From Akkermansia muciniphila (lineage in GTDB: Bacteria; Verrucomicrobiota; Verrucomicrobiia; Verrucomicrobiales; Akkermansiaceae), in contig CAMDAD010000007.1 in assembly GCA_945888515.1 (NCBI GenBank), forward strand, positions 1 to 64,000: a stretch of 64,000 nucleotides of DNA. Reading direction: 5' to 3'. The notes beneath the pieces were generated by a model, which was not told the origin of the DNA, ran no database searches, and worked only from the letters and a program-made list of their open reading frames with translations. The translations under genes and the position numbers were made by a program. Of this stretch, positions 32,247-41,846 are shown in pieces (position 1 is the first letter of the stretch; each line of letters starts with the position of its first letter).

Positions 32247-32966
32247 ATGACCCACCCCCTCATCTCAGCCGCTGACGAACTGCGCAAAGCCCTGCGTGGC
32301 CTTGCTTTTTCCGTTCCTGTTACCCATACCTATCAACCGCTCGATTACGCGTGGGAAACGCATTGCCAATACCTAGAGCGCTACGGTTCTGGAGAAAAAT
32401 CCGTGCTATTTCTCGGCATGAATCCTGGTCCCTACGGCATGGCACAAACAGGAGCACCCTTCGGGGAAATCCCCGCCGTGCGCGATTGGATGAAAATCTC
32501 GGGACCCGTGGGCACTCCTGCAGACCTGCACCCGAAGCGCCCCATCAGCGGCTTTGCGTGTGCGAAATCGGAAGTCAGCGGCAGACGACTCTGGGGATTC
32601 TTCGCTGAGGAATTCCCCCATGCCCCAGACTTTTTTCAGCATCATTTTGTCGCCAACTACTGCCCACTCGTGTGGATGACCGCGAGCGGTGCCAATGTCA
32701 CACCAGACAAAATTTCCGCAACTGAGATGCGCCCTGTCGAGGATGCCTGCCTCGCCCATCTGCGCAAGGTCATCGCCATTCTTAACCCGCAATGCCTCAT
32801 CGGCGTGGGTGCTTATGCGGAACAACGCCTGCGCCTGGCCGCGCCGGACTTCACGGGCACGATTAGCAAAATCCTCCACCCCTCCCCCGCCTCGCCCGCC
32901 GCTAACCGCGACTGGGCAGGCACGGCGCGCAAACAACTCATCGAGGCGGGCGTGTGGCAGAAATGA
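32247..32966 (+). CDS. SMUG1-like single-strand-selective uracil-DNA glycosylase
   Basis: 'VLFLGMNPGPYGMAQTGAPFGEIPAVRDWM' catalytic motif and 'FVANYCPLVWM', 'GVGAYAEQR'. Confidence 0.85.
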   Translation: MTHPLISAADELRKALRGLAFSVPVTHTYQPLDYAWETHCQYLERYGSGEKSVLFLGMNPGPYGMAQTGAPFGEIPAVRDWMKISGPVGTPADLHPKRPISGFACAKSEVSGRRLWGFFAEEFPHAPDFFQHHFVANYCPLVWMTASGANVTPDKISATEMRPVEDACLAHLRKVIAILNPQCLIGVGAYAEQRLRLAAPDFTGTISKILHPSPASPAANRDWAGTARKQLIEAGVWQK

Positions 32967-32978
32967 AGCGGGAAAATT

Positions 32979-33860
32979 TCACCGATGCTCCGAAGGTCTC
33001 CAGCCCACCCATTTTTTGAAGCGATTGGAAAAAGTAAACGCATTCTCATAGCCGACAGTATGGGCGATCGTTTCGATTTTGTCGGTCGTGGTGCTCAGCA
33101 ATCGTTGCGCCCGCTGCATGCGTAGAAACGTCAGTTGTTGCAATGGGCTACGCCCCAGATGCTGGCGGCAGAGACGCCGCAAATGCTCATGACTCACATG
33201 CGCCAAGCCTGCCATCTGCTCCAGCGTCCAAGACCGAGCGAGATTTTTTTCCACCACTTGCCATAATTGTACAATGCGATCATCGCGATGCTGCGGTTGT
33301 GCAAAACCCATCACATATTGGTGTAGCAAATTCACCCACGCTTTCTGTGCCTGTGGATGGTTGCGATACGCGACCTCGGCGCGCAGGCCTAGGATCGCAT
33401 GCAGAAGAGGCTCAGGTGCGAAAGTTCCCATCACCGGTGTGCTGGAGGAAATGAAAGACGGCGTATCGCGCGACTCCGCGTAGCGCACCCAGCAGAATTT
33501 CCATGGCTGGCGTGGCAGGCATTGGAAGCGATTCATCACAAAAGGCGGCAGCAAACACGCCTGCCCAGCCACCAGCGATTCCCAGCGTCCATCCACCAGC
33601 ACCTGACCACGGCCCTGCATGCAGACCATCATATACGCCCCGTTCGGATTGATGCGACTGACGCAAAACGGATGGCTGGCCTGCATCACGCCCACATGAG
33701 CGATATGGTGCGTTTTCAATAGCCGACACACCGGAGCCTCTTGCAACCAGTCGCGCTGGTCCGCTGTATCGGAGCGCACGACTTGATACGAAGCACTCCC
33801 AAAGATCTGCTCATCATGATCTGAGTGCGTTTCCGCGTGACGCTCTTTCCTTACAGCCAC
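32979..33860 (-). CDS. AraC-family transcriptional regulator
   Basis: C-terminal HTH 'TLEQMAGLAHVSHEHLRRLCRQHLGRSPLQQLTFLRMQRAQRLL...IAHTVGYENAFTFSNRFKKWVG'. Confidence 0.92.
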   Translation of the reverse strand: MAVRKERHAETHSDHDEQIFGSASYQVVRSDTADQRDWLQEAPVCRLLKTHHIAHVGVMQASHPFCVSRINPNGAYMMVCMQGRGQVLVDGRWESLVAGQACLLPPFVMNRFQCLPRQPWKFCWVRYAESRDTPSFISSSTPVMGTFAPEPLLHAILGLRAEVAYRNHPQAQKAWVNLLHQYVMGFAQPQHRDDRIVQLWQVVEKNLARSWTLEQMAGLAHVSHEHLRRLCRQHLGRSPLQQLTFLRMQRAQRLLSTTTDKIETIAHTVGYENAFTFSNRFKKWVGWRPSEHR

Positions 33861-33893
33861 GCCCCGAGACTACCAGCCTGTCGGTCAATCACA

Positions 33894-33926
33894 ATCCAAA
33901 AACCACTGTTTATGTGGATTTTGGAT
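33894..33926. promoter_or_regulatory. 13-bp inverted repeat in divergent AraC/PEP-hydrolase-like promoter region
   Basis: ATCCAAAAACCAC-tgtttat-GTGGATTTTGGAT (12/13 complementary). Confidence 0.6.
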
Positions 33927-33985
33927 ATGCACTTGTGGAAATGTCTTATGGTTTCCCCGCGTAATCTGGATATCATACACACACT

Positions 33986-34855
33986 ATGCCTAACCCTTGG
34001 ACTGGAATTGGAAATCCCTACACCCGCACCGAAGTGCTGGACCGACTGCACGACACCCTTCGCAAAGGCGAATCCATCATCGCCGCCGGTGCCGGCACGG
34101 GCATCAGCGCGAAGTTCATTGAAAAAGGCGGCGCGGATTTGATCATCATCTACAACTCTGGACGCTACCGCATGTCGGGCCACGGCTCGACAGCAGGTCT
34201 GATGTCCTATGGCGATGCGAATGCCATCGCGATGGAGATCGGCGAGTTCGAAGTGCTGCCAGTAGTGCAGGAAGTGCCCGTCATCTGCGGCGTCCATGCC
34301 ACTGATCCGCGCCGCCGCATGTGGCACTGGCTTGGCAAGGTCAAGGACATGGGTTTCAGTGGCGTGAACAATTTTCCCACCCACTGTATCGTCGATGGCA
34401 AGTTCCGCCAGATTCTCGAAGAGACAGGCATGAGCGTGAAGAAGGAATTTGAAATGGTCGCACTGGCCCGCCGCATGGATCTATTCAGCATCGTGTATGT
34501 CGATGCGCCCGAAGAAGCCATCGCCATGGCCGAAGCGGGTGCCGATGTGATCATCGCTCACGTGGGAACCACCGTTGGCGGCTCGATTGGCGTGGTCGAT
34601 GCCACCATGTCCCTTCCCGAGGCGGCTAAGCGCACGCAGACTATCATCGACGCCGCATCCACCGTGCGCAAGGACATCATTTTCCTGAGCCACGGAGGCC
34701 CGATCAATACACCAGAAGATGCCGCTTACATCAACGAGCATACCGATGCCGTGGGCTTCGTGGGTGCCTCAAGCCTAGAACGCATGGCGGTGGAAAATTC
34801 CCTAGTCGATCTAACCAAACAATTCAAAGCCATACCCGTCAAACGCAAATTCTAA
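33986..34855 (+). CDS. Phosphoenolpyruvate hydrolase family protein (TIM-barrel signal-transduction-like)
   Basis: 'GAGTGISAKFIEKGGADLIIIYNSGRYRMSGHGSTAGLMSYGDANAI', 'ATDPRRRMWHWLGKVKDMGFSGVNNFPT'. Confidence 0.88.
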   Translation: MPNPWTGIGNPYTRTEVLDRLHDTLRKGESIIAAGAGTGISAKFIEKGGADLIIIYNSGRYRMSGHGSTAGLMSYGDANAIAMEIGEFEVLPVVQEVPVICGVHATDPRRRMWHWLGKVKDMGFSGVNNFPTHCIVDGKFRQILEETGMSVKKEFEMVALARRMDLFSIVYVDAPEEAIAMAEAGADVIIAHVGTTVGGSIGVVDATMSLPEAAKRTQTIIDAASTVRKDIIFLSHGGPINTPEDAAYINEHTDAVGFVGASSLERMAVENSLVDLTKQFKAIPVKRKF

Positions 34856-34856
34856 C

Positions 34857-36074
34857 ATGTCCACCATTGCAGTCATCGGAACGCTCGATTCCAAAGGCCT
34901 AGAGCATGCATTTGTCGCCAAGGAAATCCGCCAACGCGGCCACGACGCGTTGCTCATCGATCTCGGCACCGGCGGTGATCCTGTGGTCACTCCCGACATC
35001 ACCCGATTCGAAGTCGCCGCTGCCGCCGGACTGGACTTGCAGCCCTTGCTCGATCGACACGACCGCGGCGAATGCGTGGTCGCCATGTCGCAAGCCGCGC
35101 CTGTCTTGTTAGAAAAACTCGCGCGTGAGGAAAAAATCCACGGTGTCATTTCTCTCGGCGGAGGTGGTGGCACCGCACTCGCCACCGCCGCGATGCGCGC
35201 CCTAACGCTCGGCTTCCCCAAGTTAATGGTTTCCACACTTGCCAGTGGAAATACTGCTCACTACCTCGGCACCAAGGACATTGTCATGATGCCTGCCATC
35301 GTCGATGTCTCTGGTCTCAATCGCGTCTCGCGCATGGTCTTCACCCGCGCCGCCGCCGCGATCTGTGCGATGGTCGAAGCACCGCTCGATACAGGTGAAA
35401 GCAAGCCCATCATCGCCGCTAGCATGTTTGGCAATACCACCGAATGCATCGATCACGCGAAACAAGTGTTAGAAGAGGCGGGTTATGAAGTCCTCGTCTT
35501 TCACGCCACCGGCACAGGCGGTAAGGCGATGGAGGATCTCATCGCCAGCGGCATGGTCAGTGGCGTGCTCGATGTCACCACCACCGAGTGGGCAGACGAA
35601 CTCGTGGGCGGCACTCTCAGCGCCGGCCCTTCCCGTCTCGATGCCGCCGCCAAAGCGGGAATCCCCACCGTCATCGCCCCCGGCTGTCTCGATATGGTCA
35701 ATTTCGGCGCGCGCGAAACCGTGCCCGTGAAATTCCATGGCCGGACTTTCTACATCCACAACCCCCAAGTCACCCTCATGCGCACCAATGCGGAGGAATG
35801 CGCGCAGCTAGGCAAAATCCTAGCAGAAAAAGCCAATACCTACACGGCGCCCGTCACCGTAATGATCCCCACCAAAGCCATCAGCATCATCAGTGCCGAA
35901 GGCCAGTCCTTCCACGACGCCGATGCCGACAAAGCCCTCTTTGATGCCATCCACCAACACTGCACCGCCCCCATCATCACTCTAGCAGAAACCATCAACA
36001 GCCCCATTTTCGCCAAAACCGCCGCTCATCAACTGCTCAGAAACATAGCATTGAAGCAAGAGATTATGGGTTAA
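34857..36074 (+). CDS. Tm-1-like ATP-binding domain protein (UPF0261)
   Basis: 'TIAVIGTLDSKGLEHAFVAKEIRQRGHDALLIDLGTGGDP', 'SLGGGGGTALATAAMRAL', 'FHATGTGGKAMEDLIASG'. Confidence 0.93.
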   Translation: MSTIAVIGTLDSKGLEHAFVAKEIRQRGHDALLIDLGTGGDPVVTPDITRFEVAAAAGLDLQPLLDRHDRGECVVAMSQAAPVLLEKLAREEKIHGVISLGGGGGTALATAAMRALTLGFPKLMVSTLASGNTAHYLGTKDIVMMPAIVDVSGLNRVSRMVFTRAAAAICAMVEAPLDTGESKPIIAASMFGNTTECIDHAKQVLEEAGYEVLVFHATGTGGKAMEDLIASGMVSGVLDVTTTEWADELVGGTLSAGPSRLDAAAKAGIPTVIAPGCLDMVNFGARETVPVKFHGRTFYIHNPQVTLMRTNAEECAQLGKILAEKANTYTAPVTVMIPTKAISIISAEGQSFHDADADKALFDAIHQHCTAPIITLAETINSPIFAKTAAHQLLRNIALKQEIMG

Positions 36075-36128
36075 TTGTTAGTAGTTAATCGTAATTCCTC
36101 CGAAATCACTCCTTCAAAAAACACTGTT

Positions 36129-36230
36129 CACTCACCACTCACCACTCACCACTCACCACTCACCACTCACCACTCACCACTCACCACTCACCACTCACCA
36201 CTCACCACTCACCACTCACCACTCACCACT
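36129..36230. repeat. Heptanucleotide tandem repeat (CACTCAC)n, about 14.5 copies
   Basis: Uninterrupted 7-bp period CACTCAC over about 102 bp, ending 8 nt before the ATG at 36239. Confidence 0.97.
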
Positions 36231-36238
36231 TAATCAAA

Positions 36239-36535
36239 ATGATCCGACACTACGGCGTATTCCAATTCAAACCACAAATCACCCCAGAGCAAATCGACGA
36301 ATGCTTTCGCGAGATGATGGGCATGGTCGGGCAAATTCCCGGCTTGCTCTCCATGGAGCACGGCCCCTACCAAAGCTCGGAAGGTCTTAACGATGGCTAC
36401 ACGCACGGTTTCCTCATGACCTTCGATACCGCTCAAAGCCGCGATGCATATCTCCCCCACCCCGAGCACGAACGCGTGCGCCAAATCGTGGCACCGCGTT
36501 TGGAGCGCCTCGTGGTATTTGATTTTGTTTGGTAA
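36239..36535 (+). CDS. Dabb (stress-responsive alpha/beta barrel) family protein
   Basis: 'MIRHYGVFQFKPQITPEQIDECFREMMGMVGQIPGLLSMEHGPYQS...HPEHERVRQIVAPRLERLVVFDF'. Confidence 0.88.
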   Translation: MIRHYGVFQFKPQITPEQIDECFREMMGMVGQIPGLLSMEHGPYQSSEGLNDGYTHGFLMTFDTAQSRDAYLPHPEHERVRQIVAPRLERLVVFDFVW

Positions 36536-36552
36536 TTCCTACTTCTTTTTTT

Positions 36553-39500
36553 ATGAAAACGTTTTTCTGTATGGTCCTACTCCTATCTCTGACTAGGGCG
36601 CAAACCCCACTCTTCAACGGCACCTCTCTCGATGGTTGGGAGATTCGCGCAGGGGAGGAAAAATGGTGGCGCGTCCAAGATGGCATGATCACCGGTGGAT
36701 CGCTCACGGAAAAAGTCCCGCACAATACGTTTCTCTCCACGAAAAAAAGCTACCAGAACTTTGACCTGCGTTTTCAAATCAAACTCACCAAAGGCGATGG
36801 CTTCATCAACTCCGGCCTGCAATTGCGCAGCACCCGCGTGCCTAACAACTCGGAAATGTGCGGGTATCAGGTCGATGCCGGGATCGGCTGGTGGGGCAAA
36901 CTTTACGATGAATCGCGCCGCAACAAAGTCATCGGTGAGCCCGTCGATGCCGCCGCGATCAAGGCCACGGCGAAAGACTGGGACTGGAATGACTACCGCA
37001 TCGTCTGCGAGGGCAAGCGCATCCGCAGTTGGATCAACGGCGTTCCCGCGCTCGACTTCACCGAGACCGATCCCAGCATTCCTCTCTCGGGATTGATCGG
37101 CCTCCAAGCGCACGGTGGTGGAAAATTTCTGGTGCAGTTCAAAAACATCTCTCTCACCGAACTGCCCGCCACCGTGGAATTCCAAGGAGCCGCTGAACCC
37201 AAGCCCCTGCCCATCGCCGAGGCGAAGCCGCGCACACCGCAAGAACAACAAGCCGCTTTTCATCTACCGCCGGGATTCGAGATCGAACTCGTCGCTGCCG
37301 AAGACCCCGCCACGCCCGCCGGAAAATTCATTTCCGTTTATTTCGATCAACGCGGCCGCATGTGGACGCAGACCGCGCTGGAGTATCCCGTCGATGCGAA
37401 TGAAAACGCCTCCATCGCCGATGCCCTCTACGCCAGCAAGGCGAAGGACAAAATCCTCATCTACCAGCGTGAGTTCGTCTTTGGCAAACCCCTGCCCGCC
37501 GAGGGTCTGAAACCCGACCACGTGTTCGCTGATGGCCTCGCGATTCCGTTAGGCATCCTGCCTTGGGGCGATGGCTCGAAATGCTACGCGCAGCACGGTC
37601 GCAACATCGTCCTGCTGACCGATACGAACAACGATAGTGTCTCCGACAAAAGCGAAGTGATCCTCGAGGGTTTCGGAGTGCAGGATTCGCACCTGTTTCC
37701 CCATCAATTCACACGAGCTCCTGGTGGTTGGATCTGGATGGCACAGGGCGCTTTCAATTACAGCAATGTCAAACGACCCCAGGACCCGAAGGAAAAAGCC
37801 ATCAAATTTGACCAAACACGCATGGCGCGCTTCCGTCCTGATGGCAGCGAGTTTGAAATCACCTCGAACGGCCCCTGCAACATTTGGGGCTTCGTCATGG
37901 ATCGCAATGGCGAGTCGTTCATTCAGGAGGCGAACGACTTCGGCTACGGCGTTATGCCCTTCCACGAATATGGCAACTACCCTGGTTGCTCGAACGGCCA
38001 GTGGAAAAGCTACGCACCGGAATTCCCCGGCACTTTTGTGAAACAACGCTTCGGAGGTACGGGACTCAGCGGACTTTGCCTCACCGATGCCGCCGATGCT
38101 TTTCCCGCTCCGTATGGCAATCTCATGCTTGTGGCCAATCCCATCACCTCTCGCATCAACACCGTCGTAATGCAGCGCGATCAACCGTCGCCCGAACATT
38201 ATCTCACCGATTGGCAGTTCAACCGAATCGGGGATTTCGTCACCTGCGATGATCCTTGGTTCCGCCCCGTGGCTATGACACTCGGTCCCGATGGATGCGT
38301 TTACATTGTCGATTGGTATAACAAAATCATCAGTCACAACGAAGTGCCGCGCGCTCATCCGGATCGCGATAAATTGCGCGGTCGCATCTGGCGCATCAAA
38401 CATAGCGCACAAAAAATGTTCGAGGTGCCCGACTTCACCAAGCTTGACAATGCCGCATTACAAAAGCTCCTGAAATCTCCCTCCCTCGTGCAAACGCAAA
38501 TCGCCGCACAAACACTCGCCGACCGAAAAGTGACGCCTAGCGATCTAACGGAAGTGCCCGCGCTCATGGCTCACACGCCGACTCTTCAGCAGCTCGAAAA
38601 ATCCGCAGGCGCTTCCAGCATCCACGTCCGCCGCGAAACCGCACGCATTCTCGCAGAAACGGCCACCGTCTCTCCCGCTTTGCTGAAACTTCGCAAAGAC
38701 TCCGATAAAAATGTGCGACGCGAGGCCTTGACCAGCATCGGCTACTGGCTCGGAAAAACAGGCGACAAAAACCCTTTGTTCCAGGCCTTGCTCGACTTCG
38801 AACTCGCATCGCTCCCAGCACCGCAAGGACAAAGCACTCGCAAAGGGATGATTCTCTTGCGTGAAGCCTACGATCGCGAATTCGAGCGCTACGTCGTGCG
38901 TTTGCTGCTCGAACGTCATGCCGCCACGCTCTCTCCCTTTCTCGCTTCCGATGCCGCCGCGAAACTCCCCGTCGAAAGTTTTCTTCTCGCCGCACTCGCC
39001 CTGCCCGCCGCCGATGGCGCGCCCATCATCGCCAAGCGTGTGAGCGAACTGAAGCGCGGTCTCAACGACGAAGAAGTCTTGCGTCTGGTGCAGGCGATCC
39101 AAAATCCCGCGATCCAACAATCTCTGAGCGCCGCCATCGAAAACCCCGCCACGAGCCAAGCCATCATCGATGCCTTGTTGAAAAACAAGAGCCGCATTTC
39201 TCCCGAGCAAATTCAAGCGCTCATCGGCGGCACCATCGATCGCTTGTTTGCAGGAAAGGCGGAAGACGTCACGCGCGCCATCGAACTGAGTGCTGCATTT
39301 GCATTGAAGAATACCGCCGCGCGCTTGCAAAAGATCGCACTGGATTCACCTGAAACCGCCACGCGTATCGCCGCACTCGATGCACTCGCCGCTCAGCAAA
39401 ATGCCAACCCCATTCCACTCACTTCATTGTTGAGCCATGCCGACCCAAGTGTGCGCATCAGCACGCTCAAGGCTCTTGCTTCCTCTCGCCAAGCGGATGC

Positions 39501-40773
39501 TGGTGCAGCCACCATCGCAGGTCTAGCGCAAGTTACTCCGCCCATGCGCGCTCCGATCATGGAAATGTTAGTGTCCCACAAAAGCGGCGCCTCCGCCGTC
39601 GTTGCCGCCTGTCTTGCGCAACAATCTCTCAAAGCTGAAGACCTCAGCAACATCACGCTTGATCGATTGCAGACAGTCCTTGGCAACGATCCAAAATGGA
39701 AAAAACTACTCACGCAACTCGGCGATAAATTCCGCACCGTGCTTCAGCTCAATGGTACTCAGCAAGCGCAGCTTCCGACCAATATTTCTCTGAGCGGTCC
39801 ATTCACGATTGAAGCTTGGGTGAAACTCCGCCCCGGGATCGATAACCGCGATAGCATCGGCGGCGCAAATGATCAGATCGATCTCAACTTCGCTGGTGGA
39901 CTCTTCCGCGTCTATGTCGGCTCCCACGGCGGAGATGTCCTGATCGCTAAGAAAAAAATCATTGCTGATCTATGGACCCACGTCGCCGCCACTCGCGATG
40001 CCTCGGGTCAATTCAAGATCTACATCAATGGCGAGCTCGACAGCACCAGCGCCAAGCCCGCCAATCATCCGATTGACAAATTCCTCATCGGCTGGAGCAC
40101 GCCCCAAGGCGGCACCGATGGCCAGTTCGCCGAATACCGCATCTGGAATCGCGAACGCAGCGCTGCCGAGATCCGTAATTTTTTCGACCGTAGTCTTCTC
40201 GCGGGCGATGCCGGACTTCTTTACAACGGCAGTAACGACCACGGCTGGGGCGCGACGAACAAAGCCGCCACACTCACCCGCACACTCGATCTGCCGCCTG
40301 TGATGAGCTTAAGTCAGGCGACAGAATTTGACAAAACCTACGATCACTATCTAGGCCTGATCAAAGCCGGTGGCCATGTCGAGTCCGGCAAAGCACTCGC
40401 AGCCCTGTGCAGTGCCTGTCACCAGTTTGGTAACAGCGGCGGAAACATCGGTCCCAACCTCAGCAGCGTGGGTGCTATGGGACCCGAGGCAATCGTGCGC
40501 AATATCCTCACGCCGAATGCCGCGATCGAGCCTGGCTATCGGATTTTCCGCGTGACGCTAAAAGACGGTTCGCTGCTCGATGCCTTTTTTGTCAGCGAGG
40601 ATAAAGACGCCATCGTCGTGCGGCAAATGGGCGCCGGCGACAAACGTATCGAGCGCAAGGACATCGTTTCCACCCAGTTCCTCCGCCAAAGTCTCATGCC
40701 CGAAGGGCTGTTAGCCTCTCTCACCGATCAACAACGCAAGGACCTTTTTGCCTACCTGATGTCGCTGAAGTAA
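36553..40773 (+). CDS. Multidomain PVC protein: DUF1080 + membrane-bound dehydrogenase-type propeller + HEAT-like + LamG + c-type heme-binding domain
   Basis: 'LFNGTSLDGWEIRAGEEKWW'; 'HLPPGFEIELVAAEDPATPAGKFISVYFDQRGRMW'; LamG 'FTIEAWVKLRPG'; heme motif 'CSACHQFGNSGGNIGPNLSSVG'. Confidence 0.9.
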   Translation: MKTFFCMVLLLSLTRAQTPLFNGTSLDGWEIRAGEEKWWRVQDGMITGGSLTEKVPHNTFLSTKKSYQNFDLRFQIKLTKGDGFINSGLQLRSTRVPNNSEMCGYQVDAGIGWWGKLYDESRRNKVIGEPVDAAAIKATAKDWDWNDYRIVCEGKRIRSWINGVPALDFTETDPSIPLSGLIGLQAHGGGKFLVQFKNISLTELPATVEFQGAAEPKPLPIAEAKPRTPQEQQAAFHLPPGFEIELVAAEDPATPAGKFISVYFDQRGRMWTQTALEYPVDANENASIADALYASKAKDKILIYQREFVFGKPLPAEGLKPDHVFADGLAIPLGILPWGDGSKCYAQHGRNIVLLTDTNNDSVSDKSEVILEGFGVQDSHLFPHQFTRAPGGWIWMAQGAFNYSNVKRPQDPKEKAIKFDQTRMARFRPDGSEFEITSNGPCNIWGFVMDRNGESFIQEANDFGYGVMPFHEYGNYPGCSNGQWKSYAPEFPGTFVKQRFGGTGLSGLCLTDAADAFPAPYGNLMLVANPITSRINTVVMQRDQPSPEHYLTDWQFNRIGDFVTCDDPWFRPVAMTLGPDGCVYIVDWYNKIISHNEVPRAHPDRDKLRGRIWRIKHSAQKMFEVPDFTKLDNAALQKLLKSPSLVQTQIAAQTLADRKVTPSDLTEVPALMAHTPTLQQLEKSAGASSIHVRRETARILAETATVSPALLKLRKDSDKNVRREALTSIGYWLGKTGDKNPLFQALLDFELASLPAPQGQSTRKGMILLREAYDREFERYVVRLLLERHAATLSPFLASDAAAKLPVESFLLAALALPAADGAPIIAKRVSELKRGLNDEEVLRLVQAIQNPAIQQSLSAAIENPATSQAIIDALLKNKSRISPEQIQALIGGTIDRLFAGKAEDVTRAIELSAAFALKNTAARLQKIALDSPETATRIAALDALAAQQNANPIPLTSLLSHADPSVRISTLKALASSRQADAGAATIAGLAQVTPPMRAPIMEMLVSHKSGASAVVAACLAQQSLKAEDLSNITLDRLQTVLGNDPKWKKLLTQLGDKFRTVLQLNGTQQAQLPTNISLSGPFTIEAWVKLRPGIDNRDSIGGANDQIDLNFAGGLFRVYVGSHGGDVLIAKKKIIADLWTHVAATRDASGQFKIYINGELDSTSAKPANHPIDKFLIGWSTPQGGTDGQFAEYRIWNRERSAAEIRNFFDRSLLAGDAGLLYNGSNDHGWGATNKAATLTRTLDLPPVMSLSQATEFDKTYDHYLGLIKAGGHVESGKALAALCSACHQFGNSGGNIGPNLSSVGAMGPEAIVRNILTPNAAIEPGYRIFRVTLKDGSLLDAFFVSEDKDAIVVRQMGAGDKRIERKDIVSTQFLRQSLMPEGLLASLTDQQRKDLFAYLMSLK

Positions 40774-40828
40774 ATGGAATTGTGCCGCTCATGCAAGACC
40801 CACGCGACCGATCACGTATGATGCGATC

Positions 40829-41767
40829 ATGAATGCTTGGATTTCACGCAGCCTGATGGTGCCCATGCTCCTTGGTGCAGGGGCGGCCCTTTGTTTCATC
40901 ACCGATACACCCGCCATCAGCCAAGCGGTGGAAGCTCCCGTCAGAAAAAAGATCGTTTTTGTCGCGGGCAAACCAAGCCACGGCAAGGGTCAGCACGAAC
41001 ACCGCGCTGGCTGCATGCTCCTAGCCGAGCATTTGAACAAAAGCGGGTTGCCCATCGAAGCAGTGGTCGTCGATAACGGTTGGCCTGCTGACAATCGTGT
41101 CTTCGATGGAGCTTCCGCCGTCGTCATCTACTCTGACGGTGGCGGCGGTCACCCCGGCATTCGCCAGCTCGCCACACTGCGCGCGATGGCGAAAAAAGGC
41201 GTGGGCATCGGCTGCATTCATTATGCCGTCGAGGTGCCCAAGGGGGAAGCAGGCGATGCCTTTCTCGACACGATAGGCGGGTATTTTGAAACGCATTGGT
41301 CCGTCAATCCTCACTGGGACGCCTCCTTCGTCATGCCTACACATGAGATTGCTCGCGGCATCAAGGACTATGACATGCGCGATGAATGGTATTACCACAT
41401 GCGTTTTCGCAAAGACATGGAAGGTGTGACACCCATCCTTTCCACCCTGCCACCCGCGGAGACCCTGAGCCGTCCGGACGGCTCCCACTCCGGCAATCCT
41501 CACGTCCGCGCCGCCGTCCTGGAGCGCAAGGAAAAACAGCACGTCATGTGGGCTTTCGAGCGACCTGCGGCGGCGGGTAGTGGACGCGGATTCGGCTTTA
41601 CTGGCGGGCATTTTCACAAAAACTGGCAAAACGATCAACAACGCCGCATCGTGCTGAACGCGATCACTTGGATCGCCGGATTGAGCGTGCCAGAACAGGG
41701 CGTCGCTTCCCCTACCCCAACCGATGCCCATATGCTCGAAAATCTCGATCCAAAATCATTTCGTTAG
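40829..41767 (+). CDS. ThuA domain-containing protein
   Basis: 'IVFVAGKPSHGKGQHEHRAGCMLLAEHLNKSG', 'DEWYYHMRF', 'GFTGGHFHKNWQNDQQRRIVLNAITWIAG'. Confidence 0.9.
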   Translation: MNAWISRSLMVPMLLGAGAALCFITDTPAISQAVEAPVRKKIVFVAGKPSHGKGQHEHRAGCMLLAEHLNKSGLPIEAVVVDNGWPADNRVFDGASAVVIYSDGGGGHPGIRQLATLRAMAKKGVGIGCIHYAVEVPKGEAGDAFLDTIGGYFETHWSVNPHWDASFVMPTHEIARGIKDYDMRDEWYYHMRFRKDMEGVTPILSTLPPAETLSRPDGSHSGNPHVRAAVLERKEKQHVMWAFERPAAAGSGRGFGFTGGHFHKNWQNDQQRRIVLNAITWIAGLSVPEQGVASPTPTDAHMLENLDPKSFR

Positions 41768-41846
41768 AGAATCGGTTATCGTCTGTATCCAGTCAGGTCG
41801 GCACACACCTCGGTTACTCCTGATTGACACATGCTTGTGATTCCTA

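Noticed and set aside
36129-36230. CRISPR array
   Set aside because: Pure 7-bp tandem repeat without spacers; no cas genes in the window.
37549-38412. 287-aa minus-strand ORF opposite the 1406-aa multidomain gene
   Set aside because: Shadow ORF with no domain signature.
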